Positions 25,700-35,425 are shown, numbered from the stretch's first letter. The stretch: 64,000 nt of DNA from Streptococcus oralis (GCF_022749195.1 NZ_CP094226.1:1762001-1826000); one strand, 5' to 3'. The notes: generated by a model from the letters alone, not told the origin. Program-made: numbers and translations.

Positions 25700-26629
25700 C
25701 TAGAACAAAGCTGAGTTTGGATCAACTCGTCTTGCAAGCAAGTTTGATAGGATAACCAGAATCAAACCGACTACGGATTGGTAAAGACCGGCTGCTGAAG
25801 CCATACCGATATCTGCTGTCTGAGTCAAACCATTAAAGACATATACGTCCAAAACGTTGGTTACATTGTAAAGCTGACCAGCATTATGTGGGATTTGATA
25901 GAAGAGACCGAAGTCTGCACGGAAGATATTTCCGACTGCAAGGATGGTCAAGACTGTCACAAGTGAAGTCAACTGAGGAATGGTTACGTTGCGAATACGT
26001 TGCCACTTGCTAGCCCCGTCCACTGTTGCTGCTTCGTAGTAGGTTGGGTCAATTCCCATGATCGTCGCATAGTACATGACACTGCTATATCCAAAGCCTT
26101 TCCAAATACCTAGGAAAAGGAGAAGGTATGGCCAAATACCTAAGTCAGCGTAGAAGTTGACTTCCTTCATGCCAATGGATGTTAGGAAATGGTTGAAAAC
26201 CCCTTTGTCAATGTTTAGGAAGGCATCTGTAAAGAAACTGATGATAACCCATGACAAGAAGTAAGGGAACAACATAGACGTTTGGAAAATTTTAACCATT
26301 CTCTTAGAGCGGAGCTCGCTGAGGATAATGGCAATCCCTACTGATACAATCAAACCGATAAAGATAAACCCGAGATTGTAAAGAACGGTATTTCGAGTGA
26401 TGATAAAGGCATCTTTTGAACTAAACAAGAATCTGAAATTATCTAACCCGACCCATTTACTATTCACAATACTATCTATGAAACCATTACTAGTCATATG
26501 GTAGTCTTTAAAGGCGACCACATTCCCAAATACTGGAATGTAAAAGAATAGAATCAACCAGAGTGCCCCTGGTAAAACCATCAAGAGAAAGATCCAGTTA
26601 TCTCTCAAGGTCTTTGAAAACTTTTTCAT
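25700..26629 (-). CDS. ngtP1: Sugar ABC transporter permease, first subunit (LplB type)
   Basis: The 309-residue protein has six membrane segments and the EAA loop YEAATVDGASKWQRIRNVTIPQL near residue 200. It is the first gene of the importer operon, behind a promoter with a CcpA site. The second permease gene begins 13 nt after its stop. No ATPase gene follows, so energy must come from a shared subunit such as MsmK encoded elsewhere. The symbol is inferred from the pneumococcal Ngt system. Confidence 0.8.
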   Translation of the reverse strand: MKKFSKTLRDNWIFLLMVLPGALWLILFFYIPVFGNVVAFKDYHMTSNGFIDSIVNSKWVGLDNFRFLFSSKDAFIITRNTVLYNLGFIFIGLIVSVGIAIILSELRSKRMVKIFQTSMLFPYFLSWVIISFFTDAFLNIDKGVFNHFLTSIGMKEVNFYADLGIWPYLLLFLGIWKGFGYSSVMYYATIMGIDPTYYEAATVDGASKWQRIRNVTIPQLTSLVTVLTILAVGNIFRADFGLFYQIPHNAGQLYNVTNVLDVYVFNGLTQTADIGMASAAGLYQSVVGLILVILSNLLARRVDPNSALF

Positions 26630-26679
26630 AATTTCCTCCCTTTTTATTCCTAAAAACTGATTTCATCGAATTTTTAGGT

Positions 26680-26728
26680 TTGATAACGATTACATTATTA
26701 GTATACTCCTATTTGAAGGTCAGGTTAA
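26680..26728 (-). promoter_or_regulatory. Importer promoter with cre (CcpA) site
   Basis: On the minus strand -35 TTAACC (26723-26728), 17-nt spacer and -10 TATACT (26700-26705) are followed four bases later by ATGTAATCGTTATCAA (26680-26695), which matches the cre consensus WTGNAANCGNWWNCAW at every position. A site over the transcription start predicts repression by glucose. Confidence 0.7.
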
Positions 26729-26742
26729 ACTACTAATTATAG

Positions 26743-26780
26743 AAAAAACTCCACAAATTATTTTTTGTGGAGAAGTTTTT
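26743..26780. terminator. Terminator after the GH20 gene
   Basis: CTCCACAAA (26749-26757) and TTTGTGGAG (26764-26772) with T runs on both strands. On the minus strand it ends the glycosidase transcript after the BOX element and before the importer promoter. Confidence 0.8.
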
Positions 26781-26837
26781 TATAAGAAATAGGTTTCACG
26801 AGAAACACTCTGAACAAGGGACACTGTTCTTGTTTTT

Positions 26838-26987
26838 ATACTCAATGAAAATCAAAGAGCAAACTAGGAAGCTAGCCACAGGTTGCTCAAAGCACTGCTT
26901 TGAGGTTGCAGATAAAACTGACGAAGTCAGTAACATCTATACGGCAAGGCGAAGCCGACGTGGTTTGAAGAGATTTTCGAAGAGTAT
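26838..26987 (-). repeat. BOX repeat element (A-B-C form)
   Basis: A 150-bp streptococcal BOX element. The right end carries boxA, including CGGCAAGGCGAAGCCGACG, close to the sequence targeted in BOX typing. A boxB-like hairpin (ACTGACGAAGTCAGT) lies in the middle, and boxC ends in ATACTCAATGAAAATCAAAG. Its right-hand base is also the last base of the GH20 stop codon. It lies between the glycosidase cluster and the importer operon. Confidence 0.85.
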
Positions 26988-28867
26988 TAAGTCGTATAAA
27001 TCGTAGATGCGGTCGCAATAGTGTGCCACTGGTTAGCTGTTGTGGCTGCGAAGTCCTTGTCTGCGTAGAAGTCAGTAAATGGTAGGATTTCAACTTCTAG
27101 CTCGTCGATGCGGTCAATCTGCCCTGCCAGATAGGCTTCGATACGACTTTCTGCTCGTTTGATACGTTGCAAGAGTCCGCCCATACGGATATCGACTGTA
27201 TCCAAGCCAAAGACCTTATTTTCTTTCAACCATTGGTGGCTAAAGAGAGCATGGAAGTTTTCAATCTCGCTTCTAAGTTTTGGTAATTCTTGTCTTGCGA
27301 TTTTTCTCAGACTTTCTTTATCGTTTACTTGGTAGGCCTGACGAATGCGTCGTCCCACATCCACTTTACTGCTTAAAATCTGGTTCAACTGGGCCTGAGT
27401 TTCAAAGAGATAAGCATAATTTCCTGCTTTTTCTTTGATAGCAACAAGCGTCTCAGCTGCCTGAGCGAAGTGTGGTTTGTCCTGTTCAGGTGTCATGTGT
27501 CTGTCAAGAATCGGACAGAGAACATCCTGATAAAAGACATAGCGGTTGGGATTGATACCACTGAGATTATCTGGCAGCTCTGGCAAGAGGTTGGCTAGGT
27601 CGATCTGCATGAATTCCTCAACTGATAGACCTGTATTGGTCTTGAAGTGGGCAGACAAACGGTCGAGGTTATTGCGGTAGCTGAGTTCTGCCCAGATTTG
27701 CAGACTTGGTAGAATAGAAAACTGGGCAGTTTCCCCACCATTGTCCCCCCAACCCGTTACAATGACTTCTGTGATGTCGTTAGCACGACAGGCTTTGTTG
27801 GCTTCAAGAGCAATAAGACGGCTGAAATGGTTGTTGGGTGTGAAACCGATCCACTTCCAAGCACCACCTGCAAAGGCAAGGTCATGACTAATCTTGTGAT
27901 GGTTGCGGAAATTGCGATTGTATTTTTCCTCGCTATCCTGATAATAGTCCCAGTAAACCAAGGTTACACGGTCTTTGAGACGATCTAGGTAGACACGAGT
28001 TTCCTCAGGAATCTCCACATCGCGATCGTACTGGCCATCTGCTGACATGAGTTTGAAGAACATATCACTCCACATCTGACAATGGAAACCATACTTGTCA
28101 GCAATATCTAATACGCGCTCCAAGTGTTGGCACATGAGGAGACTACGGTCCACAACACCGTTCAAAATGAGGTAGCGCCCCAAACCAACCAAATGGGCTT
28201 CGTCCATCCCGATATTGACCTTGCGAGTCTGCAGTTTAGATAGAGTGGCAAACATGCCATCAATCAGGTCATAAACCTTTTCTTCGCCAATAAGGAGAAT
28301 GTCCTCCACATCACGGAGTTCTTGCACTTCCTTAACACCCCATTTGACAAAGGCTGACAAGTGGGCCAAGGTCTGGATGCAAGGCACAAAGGTCATGTCA
28401 AACTGCTGAGCGTAGGCTTCGATTTCCTGCAACTCCTCAGCCGAGTAGGCACCACGGAAATAGCCAAAGTAAGGCTGTCCCTCAATCTGGTAGGTGTCTT
28501 CCATGTAAAGCTCAAATGTTGAGTAGCCCATGAGAGCCAAGACCTCAATCATCTGTTTGGCAGAAGCGACATTGAGCACTGCATTTCGTGAACAGTCTGC
28601 CATGTAGGCCAACTCTTCGTAAGCAGCTTCTTCTTCAATCTCTACCTTATCCCCTTCTACTAGAGCTGTTGCCAATAAGGACAAGGCGCGGTATAGTTGG
28701 TGAGGTTTGTCATAAGTCAGGTGATACTGTCCACCCTCACCCTTGAGAGAGATAGATGCTTGGTCAGACTGAGTGACTGCAACTTCAACATCTGGTAAAG
28801 AGATACGCTTTGTCAGCAAGTCGATTGCCTGAGCTTGTTTGGAACTAAGTCCTGTAAATGTTACCAT
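26987..28867 (-). CDS. Family GH20 beta-N-acetylhexosaminidase
   Basis: This 626-residue enzyme removes terminal GlcNAc or GalNAc from glycans. The catalytic Asp-Glu pair is in [13 protein letters not shown], and the (beta/alpha)8 barrel begins near [16 protein letters not shown]. It has no signal peptide, so it acts inside the cell, as recalled for pneumococcal GH20C. It overlaps the ROK kinase gene by 7 nt, showing translational coupling. It is the last gene of the GH125-GH38-ROK-GH20 run. The stop codon is completed by the first base of a BOX element. Confidence 0.9.
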   Translation of the reverse strand: MVTFTGLSSKQAQAIDLLTKRISLPDVEVAVTQSDQASISLKGEGGQYHLTYDKPHQLYRALSLLATALVEGDKVEIEEEAAYEELAYMADCSRNAVLNVASAKQMIEVLALMGYSTFELYMEDTYQIEGQPYFGYFRGAYSAEELQEIEAYAQQFDMTFVPCIQTLAHLSAFVKWGVKEVQELRDVEDILLIGEEKVYDLIDGMFATLSKLQTRKVNIGMDEAHLVGLGRYLILNGVVDRSLLMCQHLERVLDIADKYGFHCQMWSDMFFKLMSADGQYDRDVEIPEETRVYLDRLKDRVTLVYWDYYQDSEEKYNRNFRNHHKISHDLAFAGGAWKWIGFTPNNHFSRLIALEANKACRANDITEVIVTGWGDNGGETAQFSILPSLQIWAELSYRNNLDRLSAHFKTNTGLSVEEFMQIDLANLLPELPDNLSGINPNRYVFYQDVLCPILDRHMTPEQDKPHFAQAAETLVAIKEKAGNYAYLFETQAQLNQILSSKVDVGRRIRQAYQVNDKESLRKIARQELPKLRSEIENFHALFSHQWLKENKVFGLDTVDIRMGGLLQRIKRAESRIEAYLAGQIDRIDELEVEILPFTDFYADKDFAATTANQWHTIATASTIYTT

Positions 28868-29730
28868 TGGTTTTCCTCCTGCAGCCAGTTGACAAGGGCA
28901 CCGTAAAGATTGGCATCTGCATTATAGGTGCAAGCCTGGATAACTGGTGCGACCGTGTATTCTTCGTAGGTCTCGACAAAGTTATCGACAGCCTTCTTGA
29001 CACCTTGGATGAAGTCTGGGTTCTGACTGATAGAGCCTCCCAGACTAATGACATCTGGGTCGATGAGATACTGAATATTGAGCAAGCCTTGCGCCAGATT
29101 ACGGTTCATGCGCTCAATAGCTTCTTGGCAAAGGGCATTTCCTGTTGCAGCTTCTTGGTAAATCTTGCGACCATCCCAGTCAGTCTGACCAGATTTTTCA
29201 ATCACATACCGTACCATGTTGCCAGTTGATGCTAGTTGCGACCAGTTGTTGAGTTTTTCAGCTGGTGCAATAGTTGTCATGTAGCCAAACTCTCCCCCCA
29301 AGCCATGACGACCTCGGTGAAGCTTGCCATTGATAATCATGCCCCCACCAATCCCTGTCCCAATAACGACACAGGCTGCATTTTCAATCTCTGGGTGAGC
29401 CAGCAGTTCACTTAGTCCAACACAGTTGGCATCATTTTCTAGATGGACAGGTAGCTGATGATGAGCAAGGGCCTCATACCAAGAAAAGCCATGGATGTAA
29501 GGTACGGCACTGATTCCCTCAATCACACCTGTTTCTTGATTGACCGCGCCTGGAACACTCATAGCAATACCGTTATAATCTTTCTCCGACAGACGTTGGT
29601 CTAGCCAAGCTAGTAAATGCTCCAAACTTTCTGGCGTCGGAGTACTTGTCTTATCTAGTATTTTTCCATCAGGAGTCAGACTGGCAAACTTAATCCCAGT
29701 CCCTCCGATATCAATGGTTGCAATGGTCAT
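28861..29730 (-). CDS. ROK-family sugar kinase
   Basis: This 289-residue protein has the phosphate motif [13 protein letters not shown] at the start, the catalytic aspartate in [12 protein letters not shown], and [14 protein letters not shown]. The usual ROK zinc motif CxCGxxGCxE after GEFGYM is missing, so it is a zinc-less variant. It probably phosphorylates a sugar freed by the flanking glycosidases, such as mannose or GlcNAc; which one is not known. It is coupled to the GH20 gene and follows the GH38 gene by 87 nt. Confidence 0.85.
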   Translation of the reverse strand: MTIATIDIGGTGIKFASLTPDGKILDKTSTPTPESLEHLLAWLDQRLSEKDYNGIAMSVPGAVNQETGVIEGISAVPYIHGFSWYEALAHHQLPVHLENDANCVGLSELLAHPEIENAACVVIGTGIGGGMIINGKLHRGRHGLGGEFGYMTTIAPAEKLNNWSQLASTGNMVRYVIEKSGQTDWDGRKIYQEAATGNALCQEAIERMNRNLAQGLLNIQYLIDPDVISLGGSISQNPDFIQGVKKAVDNFVETYEEYTVAPVIQACTYNADANLYGALVNWLQEENQW

Positions 29731-29817
29731 TGTTCTTTACCGTAAAAAGGGGCGAATCAGTAGTTTATCCTTACTCTTTCGCCCCTCCTTTCTATCTCAT
29801 AGTATTTTTTAAAACTG

Positions 29818-32463
29818 TTAAATGTCTTCTTTTTTGATCAATTCTGTGCGAATTTCTTGTGGCGCTAAGAGTCCTGAATGAACGGGGTATGGTCGCTCAA
29901 GCAAGTCCAAAATGGTTTGTTGGTGTTCTGATATGCGTACATTTTCTTGACTCATATTGTAGTAACGGAGGACATATCCTTCTTCATTTTCAGCTACCTT
30001 AAAGGCTGTCGGGCAGACTTGTGGCAAGCTGAGTGCCGCATGACTCAAGAGGCTACCAGTCGCTGCCACACTTCCTTCTTGTTTAGCAACCTGAAGACTA
30101 GTGAATGGTGTTTGGAAGGCTTTGGCACGACGGAAAGCGGAGAAGCGCTCCCCTGCTTGGTGGCATTCAAGTGTAAACTCGACTTCAAACTCGCGCAAGC
30201 ACTGAGCCTCTGGTGTTGGGAAGTAACCCCAGTCACCTAGTTCACCTGAGGCACGCAAAATGGTCACAGCAATGGTGTCGTCTCCAATGATTTCATACTC
30301 GTGCAATCCTTTATTGGCCACTGTCATCCCTTTTTCATCATCGTACAGACTGACAAAGGCTTGTTGGTGTTGAGGATTTTCAGGATTTTCCCATGAAGCC
30401 GCTGGTTTATTTGGTCGTGTCACCACCTCATAAATGCTTTCCGAATCATTGCTTGGACGCGTATTATGAGTCTTGACCAAGAGACGGATACGGTGGTCCT
30501 TGGCTGTGTTAGTAAAGCGAGTCTTGAAGCGAATTTGTGGATTATCAACAAAGACGGTCATCTCTGTTTCAAGAAGAATGCTTGTCAATTCTTCTGAGCG
30601 CCCAGCTTCACGCGTCATAAACTCGATGATGCCCCTCTGTTCCGCATCCAGTTTTTCATCTGCACTTACTGGAATTGTCAATTCATGCTGGAGCAAGATC
30701 TTGGTAAAACGAGCTGTATTTTCCAAGACCTCATAGCCCTTAAGCTCTGCATAGATAGGTTCTGTTCCTTTTGGTTGGAAATAGATGTACTCATTTCCGA
30801 TGTCACCACGGTCTTCAAAGCGAACAACATCCTCATACGCTTCATGAGTTGTCTTGTCGTAGACTGTGATGTTTTCATCCACACTTACCGTTACAAATGG
30901 CGTATCAATCACTCCGTTTTGGTAAATACCGTCACGGTGTTCTTGTTCTCCTTCGAGCAATTGGAAAGTTGCCCAAGAAAGTGGTGCCAGATGAACAGGC
31001 ACTGTCACGCGCACTTGTCGAGCGATACGAGCCTGACGGAACTTATCTTTTGGCAAATCATACTCAAAGTTAGCTCCCAGATCTTCGATTTTCGCTTCTA
31101 CAGCATGCCCTTCCAAGTCTTCGACACGGTAGTTTGGCAAGGTCAAGGCTGCCATCTTCTTATAGCCTTCTGTTGGGTGCAATTCTTTGAAATCACAAGT
31201 CGCCACATCAATCACTGTGCTGACCGTATCGACCTTGTCATGCAAACCTGTGTTAATGACGGTAAATAGATGGTCGCTTTGCGCTTCGTGGGTTGCGATT
31301 TTACCCTTCCATTCGTTGAGAAGATTGGTCTTAACGAAATTTCCAACTTGGTTGACCTTGGCAAAACGTGTTTCCATCTCACGGTGAACCTCGTCCACAC
31401 TACAGCCACAGATACTGTCATGTGGCGCATTTTGTAGAAGGACTTTCCAAGCATAGGTCAACTGATCCTTATGGTTGTGCCCACCAGTGATGACAGTCAA
31501 TGGTTCCACCACTTGTTCTAGCAAGTTGCTATTTTCTTGGAAGGCCTGTTTGAGGTAAATGCGTGATGAAGAAGTGTTGGCAAGTGTGTACCAACCGTCT
31601 GTTTCCTGACTTGTCAACTCACCTGTAACCGTTGATAACTGCTCTGGTAGAGCACTTTCTACTGCATGGACATAGTCATCAAAAGAACTATGTACAAAGG
31701 TCACATCTGGGAAGAGTTCATTTGCAACACGAATGGCTTCACTCAGATTGCGCTGTACAGGCTGGTGGTCACAGCCGTTCATCATCAACCATTGGTTGGT
31801 TGAAGCATAGTCACGCACGTCTGACAGTTTTTGTTTCCAAAAGGCTAGGGCTTCATCCTTATCAACAGGGATTTCATTCCCATTACTATACCAGTTGGCA
31901 AAGAGGATACCGAGGACACGACTTCCGTCTGCACCCTGCCAGTACATTTCTGAAAACTGGGAAGTAAATTGCTCATCTTCGAGAACTTGGTTGTCAAATC
32001 CAATCGGCTTGACACCACGGCCAAAGGCTGCCACGTGAATGCCTGATTTTTGAAGGATTTGAGGAGCTTGTCCCATATTTCCAAAGGTATCTGGGAAGTA
32101 ACCAATCTGAGTTGATTTGCCCCATTTTGCACATTCTGCTTGACCAATCAAGGTATTGCGGACGTTGGCTTCACTGGAAATCAAGTAATCATCCTGCAAG
32201 ATGTAAAAGGGACCAATTTTGAGTTTGCCTTCGTCAATGTAACGTTGGACCTTGTCGCGATTTTCAGGGCGAATTTCCAAATAGTCATCTAGGACAATAG
32301 TTTGTCCATCCAAGTGGAAACTCTTGAACTCAGGGTCATTTTCAAAGAGATCAAAAAGATTATCAAACAATTCCACCAACTGCATACGGTGGCTTTCAAA
32401 AGGTAAGTACCACTCACGGTCCCAGTGACTATGTGAGATAATATGTACAACAACATTTTCCAT
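29818..32463 (-). CDS. Family GH38 alpha-mannosidase
   Basis: The start MENVVVHIISHSHWDREW gives 881 residues. The frame runs on to 32571, but that part reads through a BOX repeat and is rejected. The zinc ligands are in HSHWD (11-15), and the nucleophile Asp is in GYFPDTFGNMGQ, with further metal-site residues in NAPHDSICGC. The enzyme removes alpha-mannose from N-glycan cores; without a signal peptide it acts in the cytoplasm. It lies in the GH125-GH38-ROK-GH20 run. Confidence 0.92.
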   Translation of the reverse strand: MENVVVHIISHSHWDREWYLPFESHRMQLVELFDNLFDLFENDPEFKSFHLDGQTIVLDDYLEIRPENRDKVQRYIDEGKLKIGPFYILQDDYLISSEANVRNTLIGQAECAKWGKSTQIGYFPDTFGNMGQAPQILQKSGIHVAAFGRGVKPIGFDNQVLEDEQFTSQFSEMYWQGADGSRVLGILFANWYSNGNEIPVDKDEALAFWKQKLSDVRDYASTNQWLMMNGCDHQPVQRNLSEAIRVANELFPDVTFVHSSFDDYVHAVESALPEQLSTVTGELTSQETDGWYTLANTSSSRIYLKQAFQENSNLLEQVVEPLTVITGGHNHKDQLTYAWKVLLQNAPHDSICGCSVDEVHREMETRFAKVNQVGNFVKTNLLNEWKGKIATHEAQSDHLFTVINTGLHDKVDTVSTVIDVATCDFKELHPTEGYKKMAALTLPNYRVEDLEGHAVEAKIEDLGANFEYDLPKDKFRQARIARQVRVTVPVHLAPLSWATFQLLEGEQEHRDGIYQNGVIDTPFVTVSVDENITVYDKTTHEAYEDVVRFEDRGDIGNEYIYFQPKGTEPIYAELKGYEVLENTARFTKILLQHELTIPVSADEKLDAEQRGIIEFMTREAGRSEELTSILLETEMTVFVDNPQIRFKTRFTNTAKDHRIRLLVKTHNTRPSNDSESIYEVVTRPNKPAASWENPENPQHQQAFVSLYDDEKGMTVANKGLHEYEIIGDDTIAVTILRASGELGDWGYFPTPEAQCLREFEVEFTLECHQAGERFSAFRRAKAFQTPFTSLQVAKQEGSVAATGSLLSHAALSLPQVCPTAFKVAENEEGYVLRYYNMSQENVRISEHQQTILDLLERPYPVHSGLLAPQEIRTELIKKEDI

Positions 32464-32553
32464 GAAGTAAAACCTCATTCTAAATTTAAATTTTAACGTT
32501 TTAAATGTAAAGGTGTGATTCTGACACGAATCGGTGAAACTAAAGCGCTCCTT

Positions 32554-32658
32554 ATACTCAATGAAAATCAAAGAGCAAACTAGGAAGCTAGCCGCAGGCT
32601 GTACTTGAGTACGGCAAGGCGAAGCTGACGTGGTTTGAATTTGATTTTCGAAGAGTAT
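32554..32658 (-). repeat. BOX repeat element (A-C form, no boxB)
   Basis: A 105-bp BOX element between the GH125 and GH38 genes. It has boxA (CGGCAAGGCGAAGCTGACG) at the right and boxC (ATACTCAATGAAAATCAAAG) at the left, joined by a short GCTGTACTTGAGTA. Its right-hand base is the last base of the GH125 stop codon. As it is within an operon, it will be transcribed and can fold between the two cistrons. Confidence 0.85.
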
Positions 32659-33938
32659 TAGCGAATATCCAGGTAATCCAAGACTAATTCACAAAACATC
32701 ATGTTGGCCCAAGAGAACCATTCACGAGAGTAGAGAGTTGGGTCGTCCACGTGGAAGCTTTCGTGCATAACACCTGTGCCACCATCGCAAGCAACCAGCT
32801 GATCCAGCAAGAATTTTTTCTCTGCCTTATCTCTTGTTGTCAAACCTTGGATAGAAAGGGCGATTGGCCAGATATAGCGATAGAAGGTATGGGAACTTCC
32901 GAGACCACTAGCATGTTTACCTTGGTAGAAGTATGGATTTTCAGGGCTTAGAATGGTGCTGCGTGTGGCTTGATACACTTCGTCTTCAATGTCGCAATAA
33001 CCCAGATAAGGCGCCGCCAACAAACTTGGTACGTTTGGATCATCCATGATACTAGCATTTCCTAGGCCATCCACTTCAAAGGCGTAAATCTTTTCGCCCT
33101 TGCTGTTAGTTGTGTAAGCGTAATTTTCGATTCCTTCTTGGATCTCTGCTTGCAGACGTTTAGCGTCTGCCACGATGTTTTGGCTATCAGCTAGGTCTAG
33201 TTCTGCAAAGATTTCTTGCACATACCCCAAGACGACTACGGCAAACATATTGGACGGAATCAAATAGCTATACTGGCAGCAGTCATCACTCGGACGAAAG
33301 GCTGACCAGGTCATACCTGTCACTGCAAAGTCAGGTCCAAAACCATCATTTACCAGAGTATCTTCCTTGCGGTCTGTATCACGGACAAAACGATAAGGAG
33401 AGTTCTTGTGGTCTTGTTCCACTGTCCAGAGATGAAGAATTTCCTTGGTAGCTGCGACAAAAGTCTCATCAAACTGACTGGTTTCTCCTGTTTCTTTCCA
33501 AAGGAGATAGGCCAACTGCAAAGGATAGCAAAGTGAGTCCACCTCATACTTGCGTTCCCAAATCCAGCCATTAAGGTCGGTATGGTCAGTCTCATGGTGC
33601 CCCTTCCAGTTTTCCTCAATGTTAAAGGAGTTGGCATAAGGATCCTTGAGCACCAAGGTCATCTGACGCTTAACCAAACCTGCAATGGTCTGACGCAAGA
33701 GAGGATCTTTTTTTGCCACATGCAGGTAGGGTCTAAGTTGGGCTGTCGAATCCCGAAGCCACATGGCAGGAATATCCCCTGTGAGTACAAAGGTTGAACC
33801 ATCTTCTAGGATCTCAACCGTATTGTCCAAGGTGTCTGTATAGCAACGCTCAAAGACATCCACCCACTCCGGATGGTCCTTAGCCCGCTCTGCTACTTCG
33901 TCTAGCCATTTTCTAACAATTTCTTTCGAATAAATCAT
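32658..33938 (-). CDS. Family GH125 exo-alpha-1,6-mannosidase
   Basis: The start MIYSKEIVRKWLDEV, with GAGG upstream, gives 426 residues, the family's usual length; the frame extends to 33962. The (alpha/alpha)6 barrel pattern is visible in MWLRDSTAQLRPYL, EVDSLCYPLQLAYLLWKE and WSAFRPSDDCCQYSYLIPSNMFA. The enzyme removes alpha-1,6-linked mannose from N-glycans. It leads the glycosidase run, and is separated from the GH38 gene by a BOX element. Confidence 0.9.
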   Translation of the reverse strand: MIYSKEIVRKWLDEVAERAKDHPEWVDVFERCYTDTLDNTVEILEDGSTFVLTGDIPAMWLRDSTAQLRPYLHVAKKDPLLRQTIAGLVKRQMTLVLKDPYANSFNIEENWKGHHETDHTDLNGWIWERKYEVDSLCYPLQLAYLLWKETGETSQFDETFVAATKEILHLWTVEQDHKNSPYRFVRDTDRKEDTLVNDGFGPDFAVTGMTWSAFRPSDDCCQYSYLIPSNMFAVVVLGYVQEIFAELDLADSQNIVADAKRLQAEIQEGIENYAYTTNSKGEKIYAFEVDGLGNASIMDDPNVPSLLAAPYLGYCDIEDEVYQATRSTILSPENPYFYQGKHASGLGSSHTFYRYIWPIALSIQGLTTRDKAEKKFLLDQLVACDGGTGVMHESFHVDDPTLYSREWFSWANMMFCELVLDYLDIR

Positions 33939-34040
33939 CGTGCAATTTCCTCTTTCAAACAAGTTTCATGTTCAGTATAAAAAAAAACGTCTCCAAAAGA
34001 TATACACAAACTAAAGGCGTTTTGAAACAAACTTATGAAA

Positions 34041-34068
34041 AAAAGTTGGGGCTTTCCCCAACTTTTTT
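34041..34068 (-). terminator. Terminator of the repeat-containing membrane protein gene
   Basis: AAAAGTTGGGG (34041-34051) and CCCCAACTTTT (34056-34066) with a T run. It abuts the stop codon of the gene at 34067. Confidence 0.85.
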
Positions 34069-35425
34069 AATTTTTCTTCTCCGAATATTCTTTGTATCCT
34101 TCAGTTGCAAGCTCTGCTTTCAAACCTTCAAAATCTTGAGTTCCCCAGTTAGAAATTTTACCTGCAGTTTCAAGGTCTAAGTTTCCATCTTTCAATAAGT
34201 ACGCTTCATAGCCATAATATCTGTAACGGACATCAGTTGAGCCACCGATTCCAGTGTGTGTCACCTTATAAACAGTGACAAGGGCAACTTTCCCGCTTGA
34301 TTTTTTATCTTCTGCTGGAATGACTTTCAAGTAACTACCTTGTGATTCCAAGGCATAAGTATTATAGGAGTCGCTCTTATGTTGAGACTTACTGAAATCT
34401 TCGTTCTTCTTCAAAAGATCCCCAAAGTTTTTCACATCTTTCAACTCTTTCAAACCTTCGACCGTTACTTCAACTTTCTCACTATCAACCATTTTCCCTG
34501 ATGCTTTCAAAGTATTGATATAGGCTGGGCTGACAAGCAAGGTTACTTTATCGCCATTTTTGAGATTAGTTGGACGATCAGCATTTTCAAAACCGAAATA
34601 CGTGTCGTCTTTAGAGTTTTTGGCAATAGAAATGGTACCGTAACCATTAAATCCTGAGAAGGTTACTGGTGTTTCCTTAAGCAAATCAGCCGTTGATACC
34701 TTCTCATATTCTTTCAAGTTTTCAACTTTGAAAGTTTTCTTTTCAGCTTTAAATGGTGAGTTTTTTGAGCTTGTTGTTACAGTGAACGTAACTTCATCCC
34801 CATTTTTGAGACCATTTGTTTTGTCAAATTCATAATGGACACTACTAATCATCGCTTCTGCTTGTATCAATTTAGACGCCAACTTGCCATCTCTTGATAC
34901 CTCTGCGTAAATAATAGGATCTTTTTTTGCCAAACCAGCTGCCTGATCTTTATTAAAGCCTACTTTTTGGTATGCTATTTCTGCTACTTTCTCAGCAATA
35001 TCTTGACTATTATAAGTTACCGTTCCAGATTCTTCATAACCTGAAAACTCAACTTTGACGTCACCAATTAAGCTTTTTGGTTGTGACTGGATAACATTGT
35101 ATCCCACAAATGCCGCAATAATAACGGCTACTGCCACGAGAGCTGCAATGATTTCTTTGCGTTTCGTTGCAAACAATCCTTTGGTTTTTTCAGCTACTTG
35201 TTGAGCTGAAGCCTCAGCTGAAGCTTTTGCATCTTCTTTCTGTTCTGGCTTAGAATCTTTCTCTTCCAACACTTCTTCAGATTGGTCATCTTTTGCTTGC
35301 TCAGAAGCAGTTTCTTCTACAGTTTCCGGTTCTTGAGTAACAACTGACTCCACATCCTCTACTGGCGCGTTTTCAACCTTCTCTACAGATTCTTCGTTAT
35401 TCACATTATTTACCGAATCACTCAT
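34067..35425 (-). CDS. Membrane-anchored protein with two internal repeats, function unknown
   Basis: This 452-residue protein has an acidic, disordered N-terminal region (1-80), a membrane segment (about 91-109) and an extracellular part. Two similar units follow, about 122-250 and 251-340. Each starts with a strand VxFSGxxxxGT and contains LKNGDxVT, a KxxxVExLKE segment and a final DLLK. The C-terminal 100 residues, rich in Tyr and Lys, do not repeat. The orientation puts the repeats outside the cell. It is a single gene, divergent from GH92, with its own terminator. I do not recognise a function. Confidence 0.7.
   Translation of the reverse strand: MSDSVNNVNNEESVEKVENAPVEDVESVVTQEPETVEETASEQAKDDQSEEVLEEKDSKPEQKEDAKASAEASAQQVAEKTKGLFATKRKEIIAALVAVAVIIAAFVGYNVIQSQPKSLIGDVKVEFSGYEESGTVTYNSQDIAEKVAEIAYQKVGFNKDQAAGLAKKDPIIYAEVSRDGKLASKLIQAEAMISSVHYEFDKTNGLKNGDEVTFTVTTSSKNSPFKAEKKTFKVENLKEYEKVSTADLLKETPVTFSGFNGYGTISIAKNSKDDTYFGFENADRPTNLKNGDKVTLLVSPAYINTLKASGKMVDSEKVEVTVEGLKELKDVKNFGDLLKKNEDFSKSQHKSDSYNTYALESQGSYLKVIPAEDKKSSGKVALVTVYKVTHTGIGGSTDVRYRYYGYEAYLLKDGNLDLETAGKISNWGTQDFEGLKAELATEGYKEYSEKKN

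Noticed and set aside
30685..31269. A 194-codon plus-strand frame inside the GH38 gene
   Set aside because: Composition matches the complement of the coding frame and no ribosome binding site or family match is seen.
32464..32571. N-terminal extension of the GH38 frame
   Set aside because: It reads partly through the BOX element, has no good ribosome binding site and precedes a well-placed ATG with GAGG upstream; family members start with the HSHWD region close to the N-terminus.
26838..32658. The two BOX copies as a CRISPR or composite transposon
   Set aside because: Only two copies of different length in the same orientation, with no spacers, transposase or cas genes; they match the known BOX layout.
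33939..34040. Possible cre site upstream of GH125 (TCAAAACGCCTTTA)
   Set aside because: Three mismatches at fixed positions of the cre core.
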